A stretch of 64,000 bases of DNA from an uncultured Pelagibacteraceae bacterium (GTDB lineage Bacteria; Pseudomonadota; Alphaproteobacteria; Pelagibacterales; Pelagibacteraceae), in NCBI GenBank assembly GCA_902586495.1, contig CACIHQ010000001.1, positions 1 through 64,000 on the forward strand, given 5' to 3'. Under the pieces are notes generated by a model that saw nothing but the letters and a program-made list of their open reading frames with translations, was not told the origin of the DNA and searched no databases. The translations under genes and the position numbers were made by a program. Shown here in pieces: positions 52,404 through 62,532 of the stretch. Numbering within the stretch: position 1 is the stretch's first letter; every line of letters starts with the position of its first letter.

Positions 52404-52886
52404 ATGTTTAAAATCTTAGATAAAAATTTAAATAAACTTTATAAATTTTCTGGTTATATCGCAGCAACATTTCTTATTTTGGTGGCAGTATTCATTTTGA
52501 TAGGTATTTCATCAAGAATATTTGGTTTCTATATAAGAGGTCTTGCAGAATACTCAGGTTATTGTATGGCTGCAGCATCTTTTTTTGCATTAGCTTATAC
52601 ATTTGTTGAAAACGGTCACATAAGGATTACCCTTTTTCTTGAAAAATTATCAGGTTTAAAAAGAAAATTTATTGAAATTTGGTGTCTAAGTGTTGCAACT
52701 TTTTTTTCTGGTTATTTGGCGTTTTATTTTATTAAAATGTTAATCATCTCATATAAATTTCAAGAAAGAAGCGAGGGTGCAGATGAAATTTTAATTTGGA
52801 TCCCTCAAACAAGTGTAGCTGTGGGTTCTACCATTTTCTTTCTGTGTGTTTTTCATCAACTTATTCTAATTTTTAATAAAAGATAA
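52404..52886 (+). CDS. dctQ: TRAP transporter small permease (DctQ)
   Basis: Four-TM small permease pattern located between DctP and DctM. Confidence 0.92.
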   Translation: MFKILDKNLNKLYKFSGYIAATFLILVAVFILIGISSRIFGFYIRGLAEYSGYCMAAASFFALAYTFVENGHIRITLFLEKLSGLKRKFIEIWCLSVATFFSGYLAFYFIKMLIISYKFQERSEGADEILIWIPQTSVAVGSTIFFLCVFHQLILIFNKR

Positions 52887-54197
52887 ATGACTGAAATTTT
52901 ATTAACAATATTTTTCATAAGTGTTTTATTATTTTTTCTTGGTTCAGGTATTTGGGTAGCATTGAGCATGATTGGGGTATCTGCAATAGGCATGATGTTA
53001 TTTACATCAAGACCAGTAGGAGACGCAATGGCAACAACAATATGGGGGACCTCATCATCATGGACCCTCACTGCATTACCTTTATTTGTATGGATGGGAG
53101 AAATTTTATTCAGAACAAAACTCTCTGAAAATTTATTTAAAGGTTTATCTCCTTGGATGCAAAAATTACCCGGTGGATTAATACATGTTAATGTTGTTGG
53201 ATGTGCACTATTTGCAGCAATTTCTGGATCCTCCGCAGCAACAGTTGCAACTGTTGGTAAGATGTCTATTCCTGAATTGAGAAAAAGAAATTATCCAGAA
53301 AAGATTTTACTTGGTAGTTTAGCTGGATCAGGAACTTTAGGTTTGTTAATTCCACCATCAATTATCCTGATAATTTATGGAGTGGCGGTTCAAGAGTCTA
53401 TCGCCAAATTATTCATTGCTGGGATAATTCCAGGGATAATGATCGCACTTATCTTTATGTGCTATGTAGTTATTTGGTCATTAATAAACAAAAAATCTAT
53501 GCCAAAAATAGTTGAGGAATATTCATTTTTTGAAAAAATAAAAAGATCAAAACAACTTTTACCAGTAATATTATTAATTTCAGGCGTAATAGGTTCAATA
53601 TATACTGGAGTAGCTACTGCAACTGAGGCAGCATCTTTGGGAGTTATTGGAGCTTTAATTTTATCTTATTTTCAAAAAAGTTTAACCTTAGAAACTTTCA
53701 AAATATCCTTATTAGGTGCAACAAAAACATCCTGTATGATTGCATTTATTTTAGCAGGTTCAACTTTTTTGTCTTTGGCAATGGGCTTTACTGGGTTACC
53801 AAGAAATCTTGCTTTGTGGATCGAGAATATGAATTTATCTCCGTACGTATTAATTTTTGTTTTAATGATTTTTTATATTTTCTTAGGTATGTTTCTAGAC
53901 GGTATCTCGGCGGTAGTATTGACTATGGCCATTATAGAGCCAATGATTAGACAAGCTGGATTTGATATGATTTGGTTTGGTATCTTTTTGGTTATTGTCG
54001 TGGAGATGGCCCAGATTACTCCACCAGTAGGATTTAATTTATTTGTTCTTCAGGGTATGGCTAACAAAGATATGGGTTATATCGCTAGAAGTGCCTTTCC
54101 ATTATTTTTGTTAATGGTTCTAGCAGTTATATTAGTCGTGATTTTCCCAGAGATTGCTTTGTGGATGCCAGAACAAATGATTAAAAATATTAATTAA
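52887..54197 (+). CDS. dctM: TRAP transporter large permease (DctM)
   Basis: GCALFAAISGSSAATVATVGKMSIPEL, GSLAGSGTLGLLIPPSI. Confidence 0.96.
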   Translation: MTEILLTIFFISVLLFFLGSGIWVALSMIGVSAIGMMLFTSRPVGDAMATTIWGTSSSWTLTALPLFVWMGEILFRTKLSENLFKGLSPWMQKLPGGLIHVNVVGCALFAAISGSSAATVATVGKMSIPELRKRNYPEKILLGSLAGSGTLGLLIPPSIILIIYGVAVQESIAKLFIAGIIPGIMIALIFMCYVVIWSLINKKSMPKIVEEYSFFEKIKRSKQLLPVILLISGVIGSIYTGVATATEAASLGVIGALILSYFQKSLTLETFKISLLGATKTSCMIAFILAGSTFLSLAMGFTGLPRNLALWIENMNLSPYVLIFVLMIFYIFLGMFLDGISAVVLTMAIIEPMIRQAGFDMIWFGIFLVIVVEMAQITPPVGFNLFVLQGMANKDMGYIARSAFPLFLLMVLAVILVVIFPEIALWMPEQMIKNIN

Positions 54198-54691
54198 TAT
54201 TTAGAAACTTTTTCTCCAGCTATAATTGCTTTTAAGTCATCATATTCTTTACAGTTACAACCCTTTAAGACTTCTAATCTCTCAACCGCTAAACTATGTC
54301 TTTTTGTTGCAACATAAAGTTCACCTAAATATTCGTTGATACCGATATGATATGGATTAATAGCCAATCCTTGAAGATAATATTTTTCACCATTTTTAAA
54401 ATCTCCAAGTTTTCTAGAAGTAAAACCAAGATAGTTTAATGTATCTGGTTTATTTGGCTTTTTTTTATTTGATTTAACTAAAAGTTTTAAAGCCTTTTCG
54501 TAGTTAGATTTAGCTTTATCGTTTTTACCTTTTTTCTCATTTTTTTTTGCAATTTTAATTAATTTTATTGCCTTATCATAATTCGATTTTGTTGCAGCTC
54601 CATCGCCACCGCTGTCACTTGATCCAGCTGCGTAAGAATTAGTTATTAAAGTTAAAGACAATAAAAGTGTAAAAAATATTTTTCTAATCAT
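54194..54691 (-). CDS. Secreted TPR-repeat protein
   Basis: Signal peptide; TPR helices YLGFTSRKLGDFKNGEKYYLQGLAINP. Confidence 0.8.
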   Translation of the reverse strand: MIRKIFFTLLLSLTLITNSYAAGSSDSGGDGAATKSNYDKAIKLIKIAKKNEKKGKNDKAKSNYEKALKLLVKSNKKKPNKPDTLNYLGFTSRKLGDFKNGEKYYLQGLAINPYHIGINEYLGELYVATKRHSLAVERLEVLKGCNCKEYDDLKAIIAGEKVSKY

Positions 54692-55463
54692 TTTTAAATT
54701 TGCTCATATTATTTAAAGTTTTCAACTTAAGTCCATCATCTATTAAACTTTGTTTTATCGACTTAGCTGTAGCTAACGAACTTATATTATCACCATGTAT
54801 ACAAACCGAGTCGATTTCACAAGGTATTTGCTTTCCACTGTGACAATTAAGCGACTGATTCTTCACCATATTTAAAACGTGTTTTTTTGCCTGCTCTGGA
54901 TCTGTAATTAAAGCATGAGGTTTTTTTCGGGAGACAAGATTACCATCATCCTCATAATTTCTGTCCGCAAATATCTCACAGGCTATTTTCATATCAAGTT
55001 TTTTTGCAGCTTCCTCCATTTTAGATCCAGTGGGAACCAAATAAATTAAATCTTTGCTGATTCCTTTTATACTTTTTGCAAGTGTCCTTGCTAAATCAAT
55101 ATTTTCACATGCCATATTATTTAAAGCTCCATGAGGCTTAATATGTGTAACGTTTTCTCCTTGTTCTAATGCTATCTTTTGAAGAATATCGTATTGATTA
55201 ATTATAAGCTTTTCAATTTCTGAGTCAGATAAATTCATTCTTTCTCTTCCAAAATTTTCTGGATCATTGAAAGATGGATGCGCACCGATACTTACACCAT
55301 TTTTTTTTGATATTTCTATGACTTGACTCATAGTTTCTTCATCACCAGCATGGTATCCACAAGCAACATTTGCAGAATTAACTATTTCCAATAATTCTGG
55401 ATCATGTTTATTTGAGTGGTGTTTTGATTTTTCCCCTAAATCACAATTTATATTAATTTCCAT
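54684..55463 (-). CDS. pxpA: 5-oxoprolinase subunit PxpA (LamB/YcsF; likely start 55463, ORF opens 55487)
   Basis: INCDLGE, SANVACGYHAGD, GAHPSFND, HIKPHGALNN, HGDN. Confidence 0.95.
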   Translation of the reverse strand: MEININCDLGEKSKHHSNKHDPELLEIVNSANVACGYHAGDEETMSQVIEISKKNGVSIGAHPSFNDPENFGRERMNLSDSEIEKLIINQYDILQKIALEQGENVTHIKPHGALNNMACENIDLARTLAKSIKGISKDLIYLVPTGSKMEEAAKKLDMKIACEIFADRNYEDDGNLVSRKKPHALITDPEQAKKHVLNMVKNQSLNCHSGKQIPCEIDSVCIHGDNISSLATAKSIKQSLIDDGLKLKTLNNMSKFKND

Positions 55464-55490
55464 AGTTATAAGTGTTAAGTATATCATGGC

Positions 55491-56165
55491 ATGATAAAAA
55501 ATATATTAAATCTTGGTGACGCAGCATTGTATTGCGACTTTGGTAAAGAAGTAAATAGAGAGACTAATACTCAAGTAATTAGATATTTCAAAAGTATTCA
55601 GAAAGAGAATATTGTATCAATAAATAATTTATCCCCATCTTATAATAAATTAATAATTTCTTTTGATTTAAAAAAAACGAATTTTAAAGATTTAAAAAAG
55701 TTAATAGAAAATCTTAACATTACAAATGAAGATGATCTAGAAAATAAAAAAATTGAAATACCAGTGTGTTGTGACGAAAATTTTGCTTTAGATATAGTTA
55801 GATTGGAGAAAAAACTTAATCTTAAAAGAGAAAAAATTTATGAAAATTTTTTTGATAAAGAATTCTTTTGTTATATGACAGGCTTTATTGCAGGAATGCC
55901 TTTTTTAGGAGATTTATCTGAAAATATGAGGGCAAAGCGTCTCGAAACTCCTAGAATTAAAGTTCCTAAAGGATCAGTAGCTTTGACTGAACAGTTTGCA
56001 AATATTTATACTTTTGAAAGTCCAGGTGGATGGAATGTTATTGGTAATAGCCCATTAAGAATATTTGATAGTTCAAAAGAAGAAAGTCCAAATTTAATAA
56101 ATCCAGGTGATATTGTATTTTTTAAAGAAATATCAAAAATTCAATACGAAAGTTACAGTGAGTAA
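55491..56165 (+). CDS. pxpB: 5-oxoprolinase subunit PxpB
   Basis: GFIAGMPFLGDL, PRIKVPKGSVALTEQFANIYTFESPGGWNVIG. Confidence 0.94.
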   Translation: MIKNILNLGDAALYCDFGKEVNRETNTQVIRYFKSIQKENIVSINNLSPSYNKLIISFDLKKTNFKDLKKLIENLNITNEDDLENKKIEIPVCCDENFALDIVRLEKKLNLKREKIYENFFDKEFFCYMTGFIAGMPFLGDLSENMRAKRLETPRIKVPKGSVALTEQFANIYTFESPGGWNVIGNSPLRIFDSSKEESPNLINPGDIVFFKEISKIQYESYSE

Positions 56166-57105
56166 AAATTATTTTAAAGTTATTAGAGCTGGAATCAATA
56201 CCACTTTTCAAGATGAGGGCCGAAAAAATCTCTATCATGTTGGAATTCCTTTTAGTGGAGCAATGGATAAAAGAAATTATTTATTATCAAACAAACTTGT
56301 TGGTAATAAGATAAATTCGCCTGCTTTAGAATTTGCGTACCAAGGTCCTTTACTAAAATATTTTGGAAACAAAATTAATATTGCAATCACAGGTGACATA
56401 AATTTTAAGATTAAAAAAAAAGATATAACTATTGATGGTAACTGTTATCAATCTTTAAATTTAGACAATGGTGATGAAGTAGATATTTTATCTACCAATA
56501 AGTCTGTGTATGGATATTTAGCTATTGGCGGTCAAATAGATTTAAAATATCAATGGTCTAGTTGTTCTACAAATACAAAAGCAATAATTGGTGCAAATGA
56601 CGGTAAAAAGTTTGAAAATGAACAAGTGATAAATATTTCAAAATTGAATAATCACTCAGTGGAAAAAAAATTAAATTATATAAATACTAAAATAGAAAAT
56701 ATTAGAATAATTAAAGGAACAAATTTTGATTATTTTTCAGATAAAGGAAAAAAAACCTTTCTAAAAAAAGAATTTATTGTCTCAAAGTTAACTGATCGTA
56801 TGGGTATGAGGTTAGAAGGACCTAAAATAGAGAATATCATTGATACCAACATTAAATCAGAAGGATTAATAAAAGGAATAATACAAGTGCCTGCAGATGG
56901 CAATCCCATTGTTATGCTTTCAGATCATGGGACCATAGGAGGCTATCCAAAAATAGGAGTAGTAATAAGTGCTGATTACGACAAATTAGTTCAACTATCA
57001 CCAGGTTCTAAAATAAAGTTTAAGCAGGTTGATTTATCTAGCGCAGAAAATTTATTTAAGTTATATGACTTAGAAACTCAAAATTTAATTTCTCAAATTG
57101 AATGA
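56161..57105 (+). CDS. pxpC: 5-oxoprolinase subunit PxpC (ORF opens 56107; GTG at 56161 probable)
   Basis: TTFQDEGRKNLYHVGIPFSGAMDKRNY, DRMGMRLEGP, MLSDHGTIGGYPKIGVV. Confidence 0.93.
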   Translation, partial: SKNYFKVIRAGINTTFQDEGRKNLYHVGIPFSGAMDKRNYLLSNKLVGNKINSPALEFAYQGPLLKYFGNKINIAITGDINFKIKKKDITIDGNCYQSLNLDNGDEVDILSTNKSVYGYLAIGGQIDLKYQWSSCSTNTKAIIGANDGKKFENEQVINISKLNNHSVEKKLNYINTKIENIRIIKGTNFDYFSDKGKKTFLKKEFIVSKLTDRMGMRLEGPKIENIIDTNIKSEGLIKGIIQVPADGNPIVMLSDHGTIGGYPKIGVVISADYDKLVQLSPGSKIKFKQVDLSSAENLFKLYDLETQNLISQIE

Positions 57106-57974
57106 ATGTAATCAAAACAATACCTGGACCTTTTCTGGTTTTTTTTGGCGCTGTAAGCTTAAGTTTTGGAGGATTAATTGTTAAGTCTTTTGAAGGCTCT
57201 ACGCTCTGGCAAATTTTATTTTGGCGATCATTTTTCTTTATAATTGTTGTTAGTTTTTTTCTTTTGTTCACTTATAAAAAAAAATTTTTTAGTGCTTTAA
57301 TTAAATCTGGAATTCCTGGATTTCTTGGTGGAGCTATTTTATCTTTAGGTTTTGCTAGTTATGTATTTGCTATGTATGAAACTACAGTGGCAAATACAAA
57401 TTTTATTATCCAAACACAAACTCTTTTTTTGGCAATATTTGGTTATGTTTTTTTGAAGGAGACAATATCTAAACTTACTTTCTTTTGTATATTGCTTGCT
57501 ATCTCAGGTATTTTTTTGATGCTTGGAACTTCAATCTCTCCCGGCGAAATGACAGGCAATCTTGTAGCATTTGTAATGCCAATCTCTTTTGCAATTTTAA
57601 TATTAATAGTAAGGAAGTTTCCCGAGGTCGATATGATTCCACTTCAATTAGTGGCAGGTATATTTGCAATGATAATTGGATTATTAATGTCGCCAACAAT
57701 AATTATATCCTCAAAGGATATTTTTTTGGGATTTTTAGCAGGTTTTTTTCAACTAGGTTTTGGTTTTATACTTATTACAATTGGGGCAAGGTCAACTCCT
57801 TCAGCTTTTGTTGGTATAATAATGTTAACAGAAGCTGTTTTAGGCCCATTGTGGGCTTGGATGTTTGCGAATGAGAATCCGCCTATTTTTGTTTTAATTG
57901 GAGGCTCAATAGTTATTACTGCAGTTGTTTTGCAGTTTTTCAATAAATTTTTAACTAAAAAGAAAGCATATTAA
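57102..57974 (+). CDS. EamA/DMT-family transporter
   Basis: Ten-TM DMT pattern with two EamA repeats; overlaps pxpC stop by 4 nt. Confidence 0.9.
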   Translation: MNVIKTIPGPFLVFFGAVSLSFGGLIVKSFEGSTLWQILFWRSFFFIIVVSFFLLFTYKKKFFSALIKSGIPGFLGGAILSLGFASYVFAMYETTVANTNFIIQTQTLFLAIFGYVFLKETISKLTFFCILLAISGIFLMLGTSISPGEMTGNLVAFVMPISFAILILIVRKFPEVDMIPLQLVAGIFAMIIGLLMSPTIIISSKDIFLGFLAGFFQLGFGFILITIGARSTPSAFVGIIMLTEAVLGPLWAWMFANENPPIFVLIGGSIVITAVVLQFFNKFLTKKKAY

Positions 57975-58014
57975 ACATTTATGTTCATGTTAATTTATGA
58001 TATAAAGAAATTAA

Positions 58015-58163
58015 TTACGGGAGAGACTACAAATCTTTGTAGCGCCGAAGGAGCAACCACCCAGGAATCTCTCAGGCAAAATGGACCGTAACATATTAAC
58101 TCTGGAAAGAGATTAAATTCTCGCCGAAGGAGCAAAACTCTCAGGCAAATATACAGATGGGTA
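58015..58163 (+). promoter_or_regulatory. Tandem glycine riboswitch
   Basis: Two copies of CGCCGAAGGAGCAA...CTCTCAGGCAAA; aptamer-1 P1 TTACGG(58015-58020)/CCGTAA(58086-58091); immediately upstream of gcvT. Confidence 0.96.
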
Positions 58164-58175
58164 AAAAGAGTTAAT

Positions 58176-59279
58176 ATGGATACAAAAAAAACATCGCTTT
58201 ATCAATTGCATCAAGACAGCAAAGCAAAATTTGTAGAGTTTGCAGGATACCAAATGCCAATTCAATATTCTGAGGGTATTGTTGAAGAACACAGGTTCAC
58301 AAGAAACCATTCTGGTATTTTTGACGTTTCGCATATGGGTCAATTATTTATCTATGGCCAAGAGGATTTAGTTGATGATTTAGAGAAAGTTTTTCCATTA
58401 GACTTAAAAAATTTAAAACTAAATCACTCAAAATATAGTTTTTTAATGAGTGACAATGCTGGAATTTACGATGATTTAATAATTACTAAAATTAAAGATG
58501 GCTTTTTAATAATTTTAAATGCTGCTTGTAAAGAAAATGATTTTAAAATTTTAAAGGCGCTATTAAATGATAAATACAAAATGATTTTGGATGAAGAAAG
58601 ATCTTTGATTGCAATCCAAGGACCTAAATCTGTGCAAATTCTTAAAAGTGTTATTCAAGGTGTTGAAAATTTAAATTTCATGTCAGGTAATTGGTTTACA
58701 CTGGATGACCACAATATTTATGTTACAAGATCAGGATACACAGGTGAAGATGGTTTCGAGGTATCACTAACTAATGAATTTGCAGACGGGTTTACAAGGA
58801 GATTAATTGATAAAGGCGCAAAATTAATTGGCCTAGGGGCACGAGATACATTAAGATTGGAAGCGGGTCTATGCTTGTATGGTCATGAACTAAGTAAAGA
58901 CAAGACACCAGTTGAGGCAAATTTGAAATGGGCTATTTCAAAAGAGAGAATTTTAAAAGGAAATTTTATTGGATCAGATATAATTGCTAAACAATTGACC
59001 AATGGAGTGAGTAAGATAAGAGTAGGGATAAAGCCGGAGGGAAGAATAATCGCTAGAGAAAAAACTAAAATATACAATGTGTCCGATTTAGAAATTGGCG
59101 AAATAACAAGTGGAACGTTTGGACCAAGTGTTAATGGCCCTGTGGCCATGGGATACGTGGAAAATGAATTTTCAAAAAAAAATACTAAAATATTTTTAGA
59201 GGTTAGAGGTAAAAAGCATCCAGCTACAATTTGCAGTTTGCCTTTTTACAAAAAAAATTATGTAAAAGGAGTTAATTAA
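58176..59279 (+). CDS. gcvT: Glycine cleavage system T protein
   Basis: [10 protein letters not shown]-like [43 protein letters not shown]. Confidence 0.97.
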   Translation: MDTKKTSLYQLHQDSKAKFVEFAGYQMPIQYSEGIVEEHRFTRNHSGIFDVSHMGQLFIYGQEDLVDDLEKVFPLDLKNLKLNHSKYSFLMSDNAGIYDDLIITKIKDGFLIILNAACKENDFKILKALLNDKYKMILDEERSLIAIQGPKSVQILKSVIQGVENLNFMSGNWFTLDDHNIYVTRSGYTGEDGFEVSLTNEFADGFTRRLIDKGAKLIGLGARDTLRLEAGLCLYGHELSKDKTPVEANLKWAISKERILKGNFIGSDIIAKQLTNGVSKIRVGIKPEGRIIAREKTKIYNVSDLEIGEITSGTFGPSVNGPVAMGYVENEFSKKNTKIFLEVRGKKHPATICSLPFYKKNYVKGVN

Positions 59280-59659
59280 TGAGTGAAGTAAAATTTTCTA
59301 AAGAACACGAGTGGATTAAATTAGAAGGGGATATAGCCACTATTGGGATAACCAAGCATGCAACAGAAATGCTTGGAGATATAGTTTTTACAGAACTTCC
59401 AGAAAAAGGATCTAAGGTAGAAAAAGACGGAACAGCAGGGGTAGTAGAATCTACAAAAGCTGCAAGTGATGTATATACACCGGTAAGTGGCGAAGTTGTT
59501 GATTTAAATCAATCTATTGTTGATGACCCATCGAAAATAAATCAGGATCCAGAAAATTCTGCTTGGTTCTTTAAATTAAAAATTAAAGATAAGTCAGAGA
59601 TGGATACTTTAATGAATAAAGACGAGTACGATAAATTTGCAAAGGAGAGCTCAGCATAA
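59279..59659 (+). CDS. gcvH: Glycine cleavage system H protein
   Basis: [29 protein letters not shown] lipoyl site. Confidence 0.97.
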   Translation: MSEVKFSKEHEWIKLEGDIATIGITKHATEMLGDIVFTELPEKGSKVEKDGTAGVVESTKAASDVYTPVSGEVVDLNQSIVDDPSKINQDPENSAWFFKLKIKDKSEMDTLMNKDEYDKFAKESSA

Positions 59660-62529
59660 TGTTACAAAATTCACAAAAAGATTTTTTAAAAAGACACATC
59701 GGTCCTTCTGAAGAGGATCAATTAAAAATGCTAAAAAAATTAAATTATAAATCTCTGGATGATTTAATAGATAATACTGTGCCGGAAAAAATACAGTTTA
59801 AGGGTGAACTCAATATTGGCGAGTCGAATTCAGAATATGAAGCGTTAAGAAAACTAAAAGCAATTTCAAAAAAAAATCAAATTTACTCAAATTTTATTGG
59901 TATGGGTTATTATGGAACGTATACACCATATGTAATTTTAAGAAATATATTAGAAAATCCAGGTTGGTATACTTCTTATACACCCTATCAGCCAGAAGTA
60001 GCTCAAGGAAGATTGGAAATGTTATTAAACTTTCAACAAATGATTGTTGATTTTACAGGTATGGATATTGCAAATGCATCTTTGCTTGACGAAGGTACAG
60101 CGGCAGCAGAAGCTATGGGTTTAAGTCATAGACTAAATAAAAGTGACAGTAATTTAGTTTTTGTTTCAGAAAATTGTCACCCACAAACTATTAACGTTAT
60201 ACAAACTAGAGCAGAGCCAATGGGTCTAAAAGTTCTTGTTGGAAATGAGGACAAAATTTTAGAGCAGTTAAAAGAGGATATTGTTTGTGGAATTTTACAG
60301 TATCCTGGAACTTTAGGTGATATTAAGGATCCTAGTGAAGCGGTAAGTAAAATTCATAAAAAAAATGGTAAAGCAATTTTAGCGTGTGATCTTCTCGCTC
60401 TTGCTAAACTAAAAACACCAAGAGAGCTTGGAGCTGATATTGCAGTTGGTAGTTCTCAAAGGTTCGGTATTCCTATGGGTTATGGCGGACCTCATGCAGC
60501 ATTTTTTGCAACAAAAGATGAATATAAAAGATCAATGCCAGGAAGAATAGTTGGCGTATCTGTTGATAGACATGGAAATAAAGCTTACAGATTATCACTA
60601 CAGACCAGAGAGCAACATATCAGAAGAGATAAAGCTACAAGTAACATTTGTACCGCTCAAGCTTTGTTAGCAATAGTTTCTGCAGCATATGCTATTTATC
60701 ACGGTCCAAATGGAATAAAAAATATTTCTGAGAGAGTATCTCAATTAGCTAAAAATTTTGCTGATAAGATAAAACAATCTGGATATGAATTATATTCAGA
60801 TTATTTTTTTGATACAGTAACAATTATTACTAAAGAAAAGACTGATCAAATATTTAAAAATGCTTTAGCTCAAAAAGTAAATATAAGAAAAGTAAATTCA
60901 GAAATGCTTGCTGTCTCTTTTGATGAAAAGAAAAATGTTTATAGAGTAAATCAATTATTAAAAATTTTTAACGCTGCGGAGTCCATTAAAAAAGAGGATC
61001 CTACAGTAAGTTTACCCAATCTACCAAAAAAATTATTAAGAACTTCTAAATATTTAGAACATCCTGTTTTTAACTCGTATCATTCAGAAACAGAAATGCT
61101 TAGATATCTTAAGAAATTAGAAGATAAAGATATAGCTCTCAATAGAACTATGATTGCCCTGGGCTCATGTACAATGAAATTAAATGCTACTGCAGAAATG
61201 ATACCTATTTCATGGAGAGAATTAGCAGAGCCTCATCCATTTGTGCCCATTGAACAGATGGAAGGATATAGATCAATGTTCACAGATCTTAAAAATTGGT
61301 TAAGATCAATTACTGGTTTTTCAGGAGTTTCACTGCAGCCTAATGCAGGCGCTCAAGGTGAATATGCAGGGTTAATGGTAATAAGAAAATATCATTTAGA
61401 TAGAGGCGATAATAATAGAAATATATGTTTAATACCAAGTTCAGCACATGGGACTAATCCAGCAAGTGCCCAAATGGTTGGAATGAAAGTTGTTGTAGTT
61501 AATTGCGATAAAGAGGGAAATGTTGATTTTGAGGATTTAAAGAAAAAAGCTGAATTATATTCTGAAAATCTTGGAGCATTAATGGTAACTTACCCTTCTA
61601 CGCATGGAGTTTTTGAGGAAAAAATATCAGACATTTGTGATTTAATTCATAAACACGGAGGTCAAGTTTATATGGATGGGGCAAATTTAAATGCCCTGGT
61701 AGGTATCGCAAAACCTGGAAATTTTGGTCCTGATGTTTGTCATATTAACTTACACAAAACATTTTGTATTCCGCATGGTGGAGGAGGACCTGGAATGGGA
61801 CCGATTGCGTGTAAAAGACATTTACAAGTTTATCTTCCTAATCATCCAGTTGTCAAAGATTGTGGGCCCGCAACAGGAATTGGTGCAGTTTCAGCTGCTC
61901 CATGGGGAAGCTCAAGTATTCTGTCAATTTCATGGATGTACATTAAAATGATGGGGTCTGAAGGACTTAAATTAGCTACTAAAATTGCAATTTTAAACGC
62001 CAATTATATTGCTAATAGACTTAAAGATTATTTTCCTATTTTATATAAAGGCTCAAAAGGTAACGTAGCTCATGAATGTATAATTGATATTAGAACAATT
62101 AAGTCTGAGACCGGAGTTACTGAAGAAGATATCGCCAAAAGATTAATTGATTATGGGTTTCATGCTCCAACGATGTCATGGCCAGTAGCCGGTACCATGA
62201 TGATTGAACCCACTGAAAGTGAGAGTTTATCAGAGCTTGACAGATTCTGTGACACATTAATAAATATAAAACTAGAAATAGATAAAATTAAGTCTGGAAA
62301 ATTTGATAAAGTTGATAATCCAATTAAGAATGCTCCTCATACTGATATGGAGCTTGCATCAGATGACTGGAAACATAGATATTCTAGAGAAGAAGCAGCC
62401 TATCCAGCTAAATTTTTAAAATTAAATAAATTTTGGCCTCCGGTTGCACGCGTAGATAATGTTTATGGAGATAAGAATATCTTTTGTACTTGTCCGAGTA
62501 TGGATGAATTTAAAGAAGACGCAGCTTAA
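59659..62529 (+). CDS. gcvP: Glycine dehydrogenase (decarboxylating), single-chain P protein
   Basis: FIGMGYYGTYTP, SSAHGTNPASAQM, HINLHKTFCIPHGGGGPGMGPI; 956 aa. Confidence 0.98.
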   Translation: MLQNSQKDFLKRHIGPSEEDQLKMLKKLNYKSLDDLIDNTVPEKIQFKGELNIGESNSEYEALRKLKAISKKNQIYSNFIGMGYYGTYTPYVILRNILENPGWYTSYTPYQPEVAQGRLEMLLNFQQMIVDFTGMDIANASLLDEGTAAAEAMGLSHRLNKSDSNLVFVSENCHPQTINVIQTRAEPMGLKVLVGNEDKILEQLKEDIVCGILQYPGTLGDIKDPSEAVSKIHKKNGKAILACDLLALAKLKTPRELGADIAVGSSQRFGIPMGYGGPHAAFFATKDEYKRSMPGRIVGVSVDRHGNKAYRLSLQTREQHIRRDKATSNICTAQALLAIVSAAYAIYHGPNGIKNISERVSQLAKNFADKIKQSGYELYSDYFFDTVTIITKEKTDQIFKNALAQKVNIRKVNSEMLAVSFDEKKNVYRVNQLLKIFNAAESIKKEDPTVSLPNLPKKLLRTSKYLEHPVFNSYHSETEMLRYLKKLEDKDIALNRTMIALGSCTMKLNATAEMIPISWRELAEPHPFVPIEQMEGYRSMFTDLKNWLRSITGFSGVSLQPNAGAQGEYAGLMVIRKYHLDRGDNNRNICLIPSSAHGTNPASAQMVGMKVVVVNCDKEGNVDFEDLKKKAELYSENLGALMVTYPSTHGVFEEKISDICDLIHKHGGQVYMDGANLNALVGIAKPGNFGPDVCHINLHKTFCIPHGGGGPGMGPIACKRHLQVYLPNHPVVKDCGPATGIGAVSAAPWGSSSILSISWMYIKMMGSEGLKLATKIAILNANYIANRLKDYFPILYKGSKGNVAHECIIDIRTIKSETGVTEEDIAKRLIDYGFHAPTMSWPVAGTMMIEPTESESLSELDRFCDTLINIKLEIDKIKSGKFDKVDNPIKNAPHTDMELASDDWKHRYSREEAAYPAKFLKLNKFWPPVARVDNVYGDKNIFCTCPSMDEFKEDAA

Positions 62530-62532
62530 TTA

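Noticed and set aside
54194-54691. TPR protein as a subunit of the TRAP or Pxp system
   Set aside because: Only adjacency supports this; TPR repeats are generic and there is no specific functional evidence.
57485-57874. 129-aa ORF in an alternative frame of the EamA transporter gene
   Set aside because: The DMT transporter reading frame is clearly coding; this frame gives Cys/Asn/Phe-rich non-protein-like sequence.
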